Below are positions 36,101-41,585 of a stretch of 64,000 bases of DNA, piece by piece (the stretch's first letter is position 1; every line of letters begins with the position of its first letter). The stretch spans positions 4,464,001-4,528,000 of the forward strand of contig NZ_CP102592.1 of assembly GCF_025666195.1 (NCBI RefSeq), written 5' to 3'. This DNA comes from Xanthomonas sp. CFBP 8443. GTDB lineage: Bacteria; Pseudomonadota; Gammaproteobacteria; Xanthomonadales; Xanthomonadaceae. Made by a program: the position numbers and the translations under genes. The notes below the pieces were generated by a model, which saw nothing but the letters and a program-made list of their open reading frames with translations, was not told the origin of the DNA and made no database searches.

Positions 36101-37753
36101 GCGGTTGACCGGGGCGTCGCGCTGCTCGTTGCCCTGCACGTTGATCTGGACGTTGTTCGCTTCCATCGCGATCTTCACGCCCACGTGGCCGGACACGTCG
36201 ATGCGCGCGCCTTCCTGCACCCGGCTGGTGCCGGCGGCGTCGACCAGCACCTGGCCGCTGGTGGCCAGCGTCAGGCTGCCGCCGTCGAAGGTCACGTCGC
36301 CGCCGCTGGCGATCTGCACCAGCGACTGGTCGCGGCGATGCTGGACGCCGTCGCCCGGCTTGTCCGCGTCCTTGACCAGGGTCTCGCGCTGCACGTCCAG
36401 CGCGGTGGTCGCGCTGTCGTCGAGCACGATCGCGGTCAGGCTGCCTTCGCCCAGGCGAACCTGGCCGTCCGCGTCGCCTGCGTCGTTGCTCAGGTGGATG
36501 GTGCCGCGGGTATGCACCGACGTGGTCGACAGCAGCGTTCCCTGCTGGCGCACGTCGCGTCCGGCCAAGGTGATGTCGCCGGTGCTGGCCTGGATCAGGC
36601 CGGTATTGCTCACTACGCCGCCGGCACGCGGCGCCGCGTCTGCGGCCTGGCTCGCGCCGGGTCCGGAACGCAACGCGGTCACCACATTGCCGCGCGTGGT
36701 CGAGGTCTGGTTCTGCTCGGTGCCCATGCCCTTGCGGATCACGAAGGCATCGCCGGCGGCCAGCGTGGCCTGGCCGTTGGCCGCGCTGATCTGGCCATGG
36801 TTATGGACCTCGGCGCCGAGCAGCATCACGTAGCCGCCGCCTTCGGTGACCGTCGACGGGGTGTGCGTAGTGATCTGGGCGCCGCGCTCGACGACGACGC
36901 TGCCGCTGGCCTGGCCGAAGCCGTTCGTGGCGCTGGCGAGATCGTTGGCGAAGGTGGGAACGAACCCGCTGCCCTTGGCGTCGCTGTAGAGCCCCTTGGC
37001 GAACTGCTGATCGCTGATGTCCACGGCCGCTGCGGCCAGGTTCTTGACGTTGACCTGGCTGCTGCCGCCGAACACCACGCCGTTGCGATTGACCAGAAAC
37101 ACCGTGCCGGGCGCGTTGATCTGGCCCTGGATCTGCGAGGGCCGCGCCAGCGGATCGTTGATGCGGTTGAGCACCGACCAGCTCGCGTCCTGGCGGAAAT
37201 CCACCAGCGTGTCGCGGCCGACGTTGAACGTCTCCCAGTTGAGCACCGCCTTGTCGCCGGTCTGTTCGATGGTGACGGTGGTCTTGCCGCCGGCGACCGC
37301 CTGGGTGGGGTCCTTCGCGTTATGCCAACCGCTGGTCAGCGCGTTGTCGTCGATCTTCAGGCCGCCTTCGCCCAATCCGTCGGGCACGCTGGCCGGGCGC
37401 ACCCGCGCCGCGTCGCGCGCCGCCTGCTGCATGCGCTGCTGCACGGCGATGGCCTGCGCCGCCGTGCCCAGGTTCTCCAGCGAGGTCTTGAGCTTGTCGC
37501 GCGCTTCCTGGGTCTGCTGCTGGGGACGCGGCAGGTTGGCCGGCATGCCGTTGGGCAACTGCCCTGTCTGGGCCGCGGCCTGCTGCTGCGCGCCCTTGGT
37601 GGCGAACCAGCCGGCACTGAACGCTTGCTGCGCATGCACGCCGCCGGCCATGCCGCCGGCCACCAGCAGCGCGGTGATCGCATGTGCCAGCGGCTTGATC
37701 CGCAAGCCGCGGTTCGCGGAAGTGCGGCCAGCCTGGTTCGCCTGTTTCACCAT
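24167..37753 (-). CDS. Giant filamentous haemagglutinin, TpsA of two-partner secretion
   Basis: The 4528-residue exoprotein is the largest gene here. An extended signal peptide ends near HAQQ (residues 40-43). A TPS secretion domain follows at about 150-280, with the LNRINDPLARPSQIQGQINA stretch and VNRNGVVFGG (222-230), the NPNGI-type motif. The rest is a long beta-helix of repeated adhesin-like strands, poor in cysteine, ending in a region like DUF3739. TpsB exports it; the predicted role is adhesion or contact with cells. ATG 37753 is chosen because GGGTGG lies at good spacing; a GTG at 37762 also fits. It heads the gene set with tpsB, exbB, exbD and tonB. P. aeruginosa PdtA is the closest described arrangement. 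Confidence 0.93.
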   Translation of the reverse strand: MVKQANQAGRTSANRGLRIKPLAHAITALLVAGGMAGGVHAQQAFSAGWFATKGAQQQAAAQTGQLPNGMPANLPRPQQQTQEARDKLKTSLENLGTAAQAIAVQQRMQQAARDAARVRPASVPDGLGEGGLKIDDNALTSGWHNAKDPTQAVAGGKTTVTIEQTGDKAVLNWETFNVGRDTLVDFRQDASWSVLNRINDPLARPSQIQGQINAPGTVFLVNRNGVVFGGSSQVNVKNLAAAAVDISDQQFAKGLYSDAKGSGFVPTFANDLASATNGFGQASGSVVVERGAQITTHTPSTVTEGGGYVMLLGAEVHNHGQISAANGQATLAAGDAFVIRKGMGTEQNQTSTTRGNVVTALRSGPGASQAADAAPRAGGVVSNTGLIQASTGDITLAGRDVRQQGTLLSTTSVHTRGTIHLSNDAGDADGQVRLGEGSLTAIVLDDSATTALDVQRETLVKDADKPGDGVQHRRDQSLVQIASGGDVTFDGGSLTLATSGQVLVDAAGTSRVQEGARIDVSGHVGVKIAMEANNVQINVQGNEQRDAPVNRDGKALNNNNIWLDRRDLVLVPAGTNGYEADRWYTAGGLLEVGGYLGITGHGIGEWSAQGGTVQFGGGELVSQRGSRINLSGGTLDVQTGYVNQTHLKGADGKLYNASTAPGDLLYTGLYRGFEDTHERWGSAANAYYYSPLIGRQKRLENGYTVGRDAGRLVVATRAATLEGDIETATFQGDRQTQAREQDLDGYRQSQTAAARNGELIVGSYATVYDKDVQDLRYSAGAVAKDIVIGQAAGDADADVDAGDDGAASDPADADARRIVLDAGWLNRQQLGSLQAYATDAVEVNEAVAVAAGGQIALHATQVDVGADLTARGGRIALGNVVEKWTGNLGWIETAVAPVPDGMSARTAIDEGVVLDTRGLWTNLARDGGDIGGMPYAGGGDIDVRSSGSVSVGKGALLDASAGAVLMADDTLRGGRGGDIALIASDLLTSETVDDAKPGWLTLAGEVRSQGVKGGGRLTLQSGGSVVIGGQVPGSDGVLRQGEASLIDLITESDFSVAEGAVLPSDYRYTRSHAKPGEAVGSAPVVAMNRPETHLTLAAAWTLPLPDSGASYWVNTSAGEQIFVYSYNPPPQLPAGTVITNIDGTFPTGYVVQGKVFPNGLAVKPATAVVKAGDRAPVAVVFEAGTRIAAGRVLQQDVAVAAPLHLDADLFAQGFSSYEIHGQQSLAVAEGATIDVRMPVLQWDRSSARLVETGADPSAALTLWQPPQFQEDVTAARLSLRDGADLQLYAGSRFGAPSTLSIGQGARIGVDPGRSIGLTGNGQITVEGTLRAAGGHIDLHIDDFDPALNTGQSHDRSLWIGETALLDVAGLAHVALDAQGRRYGQVTDGGRIQIGGTYQADATEVGAADAFVVVRPGARLEASGAAATLDVPQGQAAPIASDGGLIHLASSNGLFVDGDLRAAAGGAGAAGGTLALALETPNYPLVDRPDPRVRSVREMHLVAEQEREALPEQLQPGYAGTGLDYGHARIGVDRIQAGGFDNLSLLVNGVLGIGDGVDLQLGQSLRLTAGSISLAPGSQGADIALAAPYVRLAGATRSQKDHHAMPYPVPSGLPDVLEGSRLTIDSSLLDVIEDVAFGTAGIAAQASGTPLDVQRAGFETVELRSQGDLRFLKATAKDRTSLDTGGDLVLAASQIYPATGALAEVNVGRYPYLNQWGGEAVAFDGERSLRIERIERIERTGSAEPRVPFSVFGSLYLRSGAIDQGGVLRAPLGTIVMGSGNTLVDPDEHDVGQPSNVVLRPGSITSASAAGLTMPYGGTVDGLTYTYDGRDVTYQGLGSLMGSVQLDGGRIEVQDGASIDLSGGGKLAGAAFLSGRGGSTDARLNPLVQMAADGGGFVLPGLSTNPVYAIVPGTQPGYAPVAQEHGAGDPAIGRQITLGEGVPGLPAGTYTLLPSSYALLPGAFRVELNGLANSVAAAGAVSPMRNGSYGASARLSVAGTDIADALPTQAILTSADTLRAYSQYNETSFAEFGLAWAERDGVPRPLLERDAKTLHLAPGNGLDDRHGLQMADGTVRFAAAEGGYGGTLVVRGRDIEILGEGAAATEGFDGVSLHADVLNGVGASTLSIGNELISQFTDVQRRTQDAHLVSLGNVYTSARSITLREGAVLSAAQVFLISGQPAGGITVEQGASIDTLGRGAAAWDSKLGYVFDPGLNGVLALSNGWLDMLAPKASDGLYGSGRIDIGACAEGASCTGSTRLYAEGTITAATEKAFLLDDSVRYGTRNLVLAVGGVNIGSEQALADAAARGVLPNGLTLNQQVLDRLLAGDTSTGAPALENLVLTARDSVNFFDSVELSTFDALTGKSSLKQLVLGTPALYGHGDAADVARIETDTLVWNGAKGAAGSLVAGGPGSGSGQLVVDARQIEFGYGPRSQADTLATHDRLALGFASVALNASERITANHKGSLSVYQSRDGWDDASKSFRYSGGDLSISTPLLTGHAGSVNTIKAGGNITATAPAGTGRPSPDNAALADALGAELVLDARGALTLDTAVLLPSGRLTLAADGDVALADRAWLDLAGRKIDFYDVSKYSWGGDVVLDSRQGDVLQSAASRIDISADFNRAGKLTAMALEGGVDLAGAIAAGSSGHYDAGGTAVPFASGYIDVRGQRIADFSGLNARLTAGEAFGGRSFQLGQGDLAVGDELKAREINVSVDNGSLTVNGTVDASGEQVGSIRLAANAGVTLAGSAVLDASGSVLRTDSYGKAIEAPNRATIEIDSGDGRLAIGSGARMDLGVAGASADYGTVTLNAPRLGGATGNDVDIDASGTVRIAGARAVTVNAFHRYDDAAAGTDIGVDGRDYQTIDQAYLDRKHADSQQFVANALANGGLMNGKLGGLRAYGNQFHLRPGIEIVSSTADGDLHIDGDIDLSGHRYASVNPHAQLTGAYGSGEAGALLIRAGGDLEIFGSLSDGFDGSKLPVSPDDKGWVLPAGRMPWGGDLIIPHGGLVTLAEGTQFAAGRTLNYDLPTQAMTLPTGTVLPVAMPLEQALTLPAGSVLGAAVRDAGGNVVHAAGTVLQQPVELQPGMQLGAGFRLPSETQMAAFVWPGGVPLPANMTLERPLALAKGAIVPGETDVKLPGDAVMVNLRPAVDADGNQGRTWALAPMLPQGSQSWDLRLVAAADTAAADTRLVRHGSDARLHLADTHFGLGFMEVEIPGSGRPATYHWAPDVDVATWESIGVVGIVPGEEISADMMQMLRNMGLISETPLELNDWGLGAVAGVLDPGKPAETRVEGRPARQQLFSVLRTGTGDLDLISGGDFQMSSPYGIYTAGTASASLGLAYDQRRGRLADGSVLGSEGTEYEAWVDGGQGSLYQAWYPEHGGNLLLRAQGDAIGDLIGHNAGQYRFNVTLGNIREHIGTTAVGSWLWRQGTGSVDTGADAVPAAWWINFGTYVAGPANGQRDETGQSLFANTPFLTGFTGIGTLGGGNLRVEADGDAGMIGARGDAALTGQTGNTRSYAPRSQGLHLAVASTGRMTAAGELVQTGGGDLDIRIGGALNPNPGLQRNEHDLNSTFVNLRGALNLQAGAVGGVQLRYGVLDQMDSRGGDPFAAGRSLSGGGPVLVVGDATARLDSRGDLVLGGVVDPGRSLQYNATPFSYQGVAHEGEGWSWFSLWTPASAVDLFSAGGNLTPTTAWAESGVSEDVVSPSHGRNQSATLDGHFYPSILRAVAANGSMYYGVGTTPLLNPMAPQSPLRVSMGLTLAPSPHGEQFVNVTGKGELQLLAMDSIYASGYPITASTADPLALTSPFRPGFSGLLSYTGGGQWGFDPVRVHNVAPEAAAYSDWALEGGRYNGAALFTFASAATSAYAPQAQQPAQYYAVQGDIVGLRTGNIASLGYQGRDGVRYEGSIPVAIRAGRDITDSGTPLGKNDTVVAGKGNLISHTHADDISVVEAGRDIRHSSFYITGPGLLEVTAGRHLYFADKGELKSLGAVVNVSPDDRSSGASIAVAAGMGDGANWSGFAERYLDPGNQADSERPFADQPGKALTIYSGELTLAQWLQREFGYSGDDAGAAAFLAGKQAELDQRRNDAVAQGQAASNRSLSREYKVESRLHLVNWLSERFGNGNGSGNGLGLHFDAATMDARAFFDGLPPEQQRAFLRNVYYAELKIAGREYNDQDGQRFGSYLRGREAIATLLPERDAAGHKRVYEGDLTLFSSALYYDSWVLSNGIGKDRPTPGKTYITKAEWEALGSPGYDVAFYDVLDAGIHTNFGGDISIMTPGGRTLVGVDGGFVPGAGSGVMTQGEGDINLYALDDILMGQSRIFTTFGGNILAWSAQGDINAGRGSKTTVVYTPQRRAYDDVGNVSLSPSAPNTGAGIATLNPVPEVPPGDIDLIAPLGTIDAGEAGIRVSGNVNLAALQVLNAENIQTQGEATGIPVVAAVNVSALTSASAAANSAVQAAQDMVKRQTQQSRPSVISVQVLGFGEDSSSVEPPRKDEGYDSNSVVQVVGMGELTPEQRARLAPDTQ
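32541..32567. repeat. Nine-bp tandem repeat inside tpsA
   Basis: Three perfect copies of CGCTCGATG encode a repeated Arg-Ile-Glu in the TpsA protein (IERIERIERTGS). The unit keeps the frame, so slippage would change copy number without inactivating the gene. Confidence 0.7.
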
Positions 37754-38076
37754 TGCATCCACCCGTCGGAATATCGTTCGCTGATATGGACGAGCGCTTT
37801 CGATCCATGCCGATCATGGCCGCGCATCGCGGGCCACGATCGTCGCAATGCACCGCGTTGCGCTCGTTACGAGGGATAAGACCGGCGCTTGCGGCGCGGA
37901 CTGAACCGCTGCAACAAAAATTTCATGAGCGCCGCGAAACAGCCGCAAATCGCCTGGCGCGTTTCATGCCGATGTCATGTGGACGCGCTACAACACGCGC
38001 GCCCGACGCGCCTGCGGCATCCGCGGCACGCGGCGACCGCTCCCCTGCGATCGTCCGGCACCGCCTGAAGACCGCC
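37754..38076. other. Region upstream of tpsA
   Basis: The 323-bp gap between tpsA (minus) and the fecR-like gene end must hold the tpsA promoter. An AT-rich stretch (TGAAATTTTTGTTGCAG on the minus strand, about 37909-37925) stands out in GC-rich DNA and could be part of an ECF-sigma promoter. A small inverted repeat ATATC-N7-GATAT lies at 37771-37787. No gene was accepted here. Confidence 0.4.
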
Positions 38077-39123
38077 TCAGCTCATCACGACCACGCCGCC
38101 CGGCATCGACAGGATCCTTGCGCCATAGGCATCGCGCACCAGGTCGACGAAGGTGTCCAGGCGATCGAGCGGGATCCGCGCCTGCACCAGCCGCTCGGCC
38201 AGGGCGCCGTTGGTCACCACGATCCGGCCGCTGCGATGGCGATTGATCTCGTCCACGACCGCCGCCAGCGGCTCGTTATTGAAGATCAGCAGGCCGTGCC
38301 GCCAACCGTCGATGCGCTCGGCATCGACCTGCGCCACCGATGCGATCCGGTCCGGCGCCAACCGCGCCTGCCAGGCCGGCTGCAGCACCACGTTGCGTCC
38401 GTTGCGGCTGACCCGCGCCTCGCCCTGCAGGCAGGTCACGCGGATGTCCTCGTCCACGCAACGCACGTTGATGCGCGAGCCGGGCGCGGCGATGACCTCG
38501 GCTCCCGCGACCAGGATCGACACACCTGCCGCCGCGGCGCGCGGCAATTCGAACTGCGCTTCGCCTTCCAGCAGTTCCATAGCGACCGATCGGCCTGCGC
38601 CGGACTGGCGCTTGAGCGCGGTCCGGGTGGCCATCGCGATGCTCAATCCCTGCACATCGAATTGGACGCTTTCGCCGGTGGCGGTGCGGTAGTCGGCCGA
38701 CAGTTCCTGCCAGTCCGGCCATAGACCTAACGGCGACTTGACGACCATCCAGCCCGTGGCGGCCGCCACCGCGCCGCCGAGGAACGCGCGACGTCCCATG
38801 CGCCGCTCGCGCCCATGCCCGCGCCCGGCGCTGACGCACGGACGTGGCGCAAGCGGCGTGGCGACAGTGCCGGGCGCCGGAGCGGCGTCGGCACGCTCGC
38901 GCTCGGCAACCACCGCCAGCCGGTGCGCCGGCTCCAGCGCCCGCCACACCTGCCGGACTTCGGCAAAGGCGCGCGCATGCAGCGGATCGGCCTGGCGCCA
39001 ACGGCGGAACGCCTCCGCATCGTCCGCGGTGACGCGACCGGACGTCAGCCGCAGCAGCCAGTGCTGCGCCTGCTCCCTGACGGACGCACCGATGTGCATC
39101 GGTTCTGTGGTCTTCATATTCAT
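38077..39123 (-). CDS. FecR-type anti-sigma factor
   Basis: A 348-residue FecR-family protein: a cytoplasmic N-terminus with the DUF4880 segment (AFRRWRQADPLHARAFAEV), a membrane segment (about residues 111-127, preceded by twin Arg), a periplasmic FecR domain (about 140-270) and a C-terminal DUF4974-like domain that starts near NNEPLAAVVDEINRH. It would hold the sigma factor until the STN protein signals. Its ATG overlaps the sigma stop (TGATG), so the two are coupled. The corresponding P. aeruginosa protein is VreR. Confidence 0.9.
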   Translation of the reverse strand: MNMKTTEPMHIGASVREQAQHWLLRLTSGRVTADDAEAFRRWRQADPLHARAFAEVRQVWRALEPAHRLAVVAERERADAAPAPGTVATPLAPRPCVSAGRGHGRERRMGRRAFLGGAVAAATGWMVVKSPLGLWPDWQELSADYRTATGESVQFDVQGLSIAMATRTALKRQSGAGRSVAMELLEGEAQFELPRAAAAGVSILVAGAEVIAAPGSRINVRCVDEDIRVTCLQGEARVSRNGRNVVLQPAWQARLAPDRIASVAQVDAERIDGWRHGLLIFNNEPLAAVVDEINRHRSGRIVVTNGALAERLVQARIPLDRLDTFVDLVRDAYGARILSMPGGVVVMS

Positions 39124-39659
39124 CAGGACGGTTTTCCCGCGCCCGGACCGAACCGCTGCACGACTTGCCGGTCCAGGCGCATCGCGCAGTGCTGCAGCGC
39201 CTTCTTCAGTTCCTTGCCGATCATCCGCAGCGACACGCCATGTTGCTGGGCGATGAGGTCCAACGGCCGCTGTTCGATCCGCGCCGCCACCAGGATCGCG
39301 CGCTGCCGCGGACTGAGTTCCTGCAGCGCCTGCGCGAGCAGCAGCAGTTCCGACTGGCCGAAGGCGACCACCGCCGGATCGATGCCGCCGGTGTCCTCGT
39401 CCATCAGCGCCTCGATTTCTTCGCCGGTCAGCACCCGCGCCTGGCTGGCGCGCTGGTCCGAGGCGACGTTCACCGCCATCCGGAACAGGTAGGCGACCGG
39501 ATTGCGCTGCGGTTGGGTGGCAGCGCCCATGCGCTCCACCCGCAGCCAGGTTTCCTGCAACGCGTCCAGCGCCAGATCGTCCGAGCCCAACCGCCGCCTC
39601 AGGCGCTTGCGGAAGGCCTCGTAGTTGTCGAGGAACAGGCTGCGCAGGCCGGCGCTCAT
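39123..39659 (-). CDS. ECF sigma factor, FecI/VreI-like
   Basis: A 178-residue ECF sigma factor. Region 2 contains LALDALQETWLRVERM and region 4 contains LSPRQRAILVAARIEQRPLDLIAQQHGVSLRMIGKELKKAL, a clear helix-turn-helix. The start at 39659 overlaps the stop of the STN gene upstream (ATGA), and its stop overlaps the fecR start. The three genes form one translationally coupled unit, as in cell-surface signalling systems. The most likely target is the tpsA promoter next door, by analogy with VreI control of pdtA. Confidence 0.9.
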   Translation of the reverse strand: MSAGLRSLFLDNYEAFRKRLRRRLGSDDLALDALQETWLRVERMGAATQPQRNPVAYLFRMAVNVASDQRASQARVLTGEEIEALMDEDTGGIDPAVVAFGQSELLLLAQALQELSPRQRAILVAARIEQRPLDLIAQQHGVSLRMIGKELKKALQHCAMRLDRQVVQRFGPGAGKPS

Positions 39660-40444
39660 CGCGAGCGCTTGCACGGTGGCGTGGACGTGTCCGATTCCGG
39701 CAGCAACAACAGCATCACCGGTTGCGGCACCTCGCTCGGCAGGCCGCGCAGCGGCAAGCCGGCCAGGCGCCGCACGATCTCCGCATCGCGTTGCGCATCG
39801 CCGCTGGATTCGAACAGTTCCGGCTGCCGGATCCGGTCGCGCTCGTCCAGCCAGAAGCGCACCCCGGCGCGATAACGCCCCGGGCGCGCCAGCGTCGACG
39901 CGCACAAGGCCTGTTCCAGCGAGCGCTGGATGACGCGCGCGCTGCCCGCGCGCGCAGCCGCGCTTCCTGCCCCCGTCGCGGGCGCCGCATACGTGTTTTC
40001 GGTGCCGGGCGAGACGGTGCCAGTCGCCACCAGCGTGAACGCCCCGTCCTCTACGTACCTGGGCGCGAGCCCTGTGCCGACCAACATCAACTGCAGTGCC
40101 TCCCTCTGCCGATAGCGTCCCGCGACCGGCGACGACTCCAGCCCGACCAGCAGGCGCGAATCGATCAGCACGGCCAATCCGGTCGTCTCCCCGAACGCCT
40201 GCAACGCATCGGCTAAGGGCTGCGAAGGAATGTCGAACGCGCGCACCGCCTCCACGCGCGCCTGCGCGCTGTCGCCCGATCGAGGCGTGTCCGCGAACGC
40301 TGGCGGCGGATGCAGCCAGGCGAGCGCCAACACGGCGAGCGAACACCACCTGCCCCTGGATGATCCGAACGCATGCCACGGCGTGTGGCTACCGATGGCG
40401 TCGCGTCCAGGTGTCATCAAACTGCATGCAAGACGCGCCACCAT
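39656..40444 (-). CDS. STN-domain protein without receptor barrel (VreA-like)
   Basis: A 262-residue periplasmic protein: signal peptide (ends AFADTP), an STN signalling domain at about residues 65-145 (FDIPSQPLADALQAFGETTG, then LLVGTGLAPRY), a linker, and a C-terminal part (about 165-255) that resembles the TonB C-terminal domain. TonB receptors normally join STN to a 22-strand barrel; this protein has no barrel. In the P. aeruginosa PUMA3 system, VreA likewise lacks the barrel and signals to VreR and VreI. The start may be ATG 40444 or ATG 40417. Confidence 0.8.
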   Translation of the reverse strand: MVARLACSLMTPGRDAIGSHTPWHAFGSSRGRWCSLAVLALAWLHPPPAFADTPRSGDSAQARVEAVRAFDIPSQPLADALQAFGETTGLAVLIDSRLLVGLESSPVAGRYRQREALQLMLVGTGLAPRYVEDGAFTLVATGTVSPGTENTYAAPATGAGSAAARAGSARVIQRSLEQALCASTLARPGRYRAGVRFWLDERDRIRQPELFESSGDAQRDAEIVRRLAGLPLRGLPSEVPQPVMLLLLPESDTSTPPCKRSR

Positions 40445-40498
40445 CGCAACGCGGAATCCATCACACTAATCGGGCTCGATTTCAATCCAGTGACAGCC

Positions 40499-40882
40499 AT
40501 GCCCCGACCTCGAACGTCGCGTCCCCGCCTGTCCATCCTGCCGATCGCCCTGGCGCTGTTTGCGGCCGATGCGCACGCGACCGATCCGCAACCGCCGGAT
40601 GCCGACGACGCAGCACTGCATTGCATCGAAGTCGAAGTGAACGGCGAACGCATCCCGGACTACGACTGCTTCAGCCAGATGCTCGCCGGCCAAGACACAA
40701 CTGCCGACGTCCGGCCCGCCGCCATGACCGCATCCGAGCGCATCGCCCGGCGCCCGCCGGCCGCACTGGGACTGGCGGATCGCGCCGCCACCAGCCAGCG
40801 GATGGGCAACGCCTTCGGCAAGTCCACCACGCCGCAACGGCCGCCGCCGCCCGCGCCACGCCCGGTCGTCCCCAACCGTTGA
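40499..40882 (+). CDS. Small secreted protein of unknown function
   Basis: A 127-residue protein with a likely signal peptide (LSILPIALALFAADAHA) and a mature part with two cysteines (HCIEVEV and DYDCFSQ) ending in a proline-rich tail. I do not recognise a domain. ATG 40499 starts at a good signal peptide; it diverges from the STN gene by 54 bp and may share regulation with it. Two cysteines spaced 19 residues apart could form a disulphide. Confidence 0.6.
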   Translation: MPRPRTSRPRLSILPIALALFAADAHATDPQPPDADDAALHCIEVEVNGERIPDYDCFSQMLAGQDTTADVRPAAMTASERIARRPPAALGLADRAATSQRMGNAFGKSTTPQRPPPPAPRPVVPNR

Positions 40883-40932
40883 AGCGGCGAAGGAGCGGCT
40901 GCACGAAAATGGAACCTCGCGCGGCCGGCGCC

Positions 40933-41433
40933 TCAGTGCTGCGAGCCAGGCGGCGCGTCATCCGGATTCGCGCGCAGCGACAGTCCCAGCACCAGCGGTT
41001 GCCGCATATCGGCCGGCGGCGGCGCCGACAGCGGCTTGGCGGCCAACAGCGCGCGCAGATCGGCATCGGCCTGGGGGCTGCCGAGCGTCTGGAACTCGGC
41101 GCGCTCGATGCCGCCCTGCGCCGAGATCCAGATGCGCACCACCCACGGCCCGGCCTGTGCGGCCGCCACCTGCGGCTGCTCCAGCCACGCATGCAATCGC
41201 GTCACCAGTTCGCCGCCTCCGTCGCTGAGGCGGTGCTGCAATTCGCCGCTGGCGAGCGCGGCGTAGCGCGCCCAGTGCGCGGGCACAGGTGCCTGCACCG
41301 ACGTTGCCGTCGCCCCGGCGCCAGCGGCCAGCATCGCGCCGCCCAAGGCGAAGCCGAATGTTTTTGCCAGCGATAGCGTGCGCAAGCGATACCGCCAGCC
41401 GGATCGACGGCTTCCCGTCTTGTCGTGTTGCAT
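40933..41433 (-). CDS. TonB C-terminal-like periplasmic protein
   Basis: A 166-residue protein with one N-terminal hydrophobic helix (about residues 24-42) and a C-terminal domain (about 85-160) with WVVRIWISAQGGIERAEFQT, typical of the TonB C-terminal fold. It lacks a proline-rich spacer. It follows the tyrosine phosphatase gene by 152 bp in the same direction, so it may be an accessory energy transducer for the receptor at 42770. Function is inferred. Confidence 0.65.
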   Translation of the reverse strand: MQHDKTGSRRSGWRYRLRTLSLAKTFGFALGGAMLAAGAGATATSVQAPVPAHWARYAALASGELQHRLSDGGGELVTRLHAWLEQPQVAAAQAGPWVVRIWISAQGGIERAEFQTLGSPQADADLRALLAAKPLSAPPPADMRQPLVLGLSLRANPDDAPPGSQH

Positions 41434-41585
41434 CTCTTCCGTCCTCGCAAAGTTTCGCCCGTGGTGCCGTACGCAAGCGTGGGCGCGGCGAAGCGGCCAA
41501 CTGCGCCGCGCCCTTACGCTGCCGAACGCTACCGCCACCGCGATGAATGGCGGCGCTGGCAATGACGCCCAGGATGCCGCGTCCG

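Noticed and set aside
34031..37879. Open frame of 1282 codons on the plus strand opposite the tpsA 5' end
   Set aside because: Same antisense artefact; it also runs over the tpsA promoter region.
37867..37926. 19-codon basic peptide frame (MKFLLQRFSPRRKRRSYPS) upstream of tpsA
   Set aside because: No ribosome binding site; the AT-rich start more likely reflects promoter DNA.
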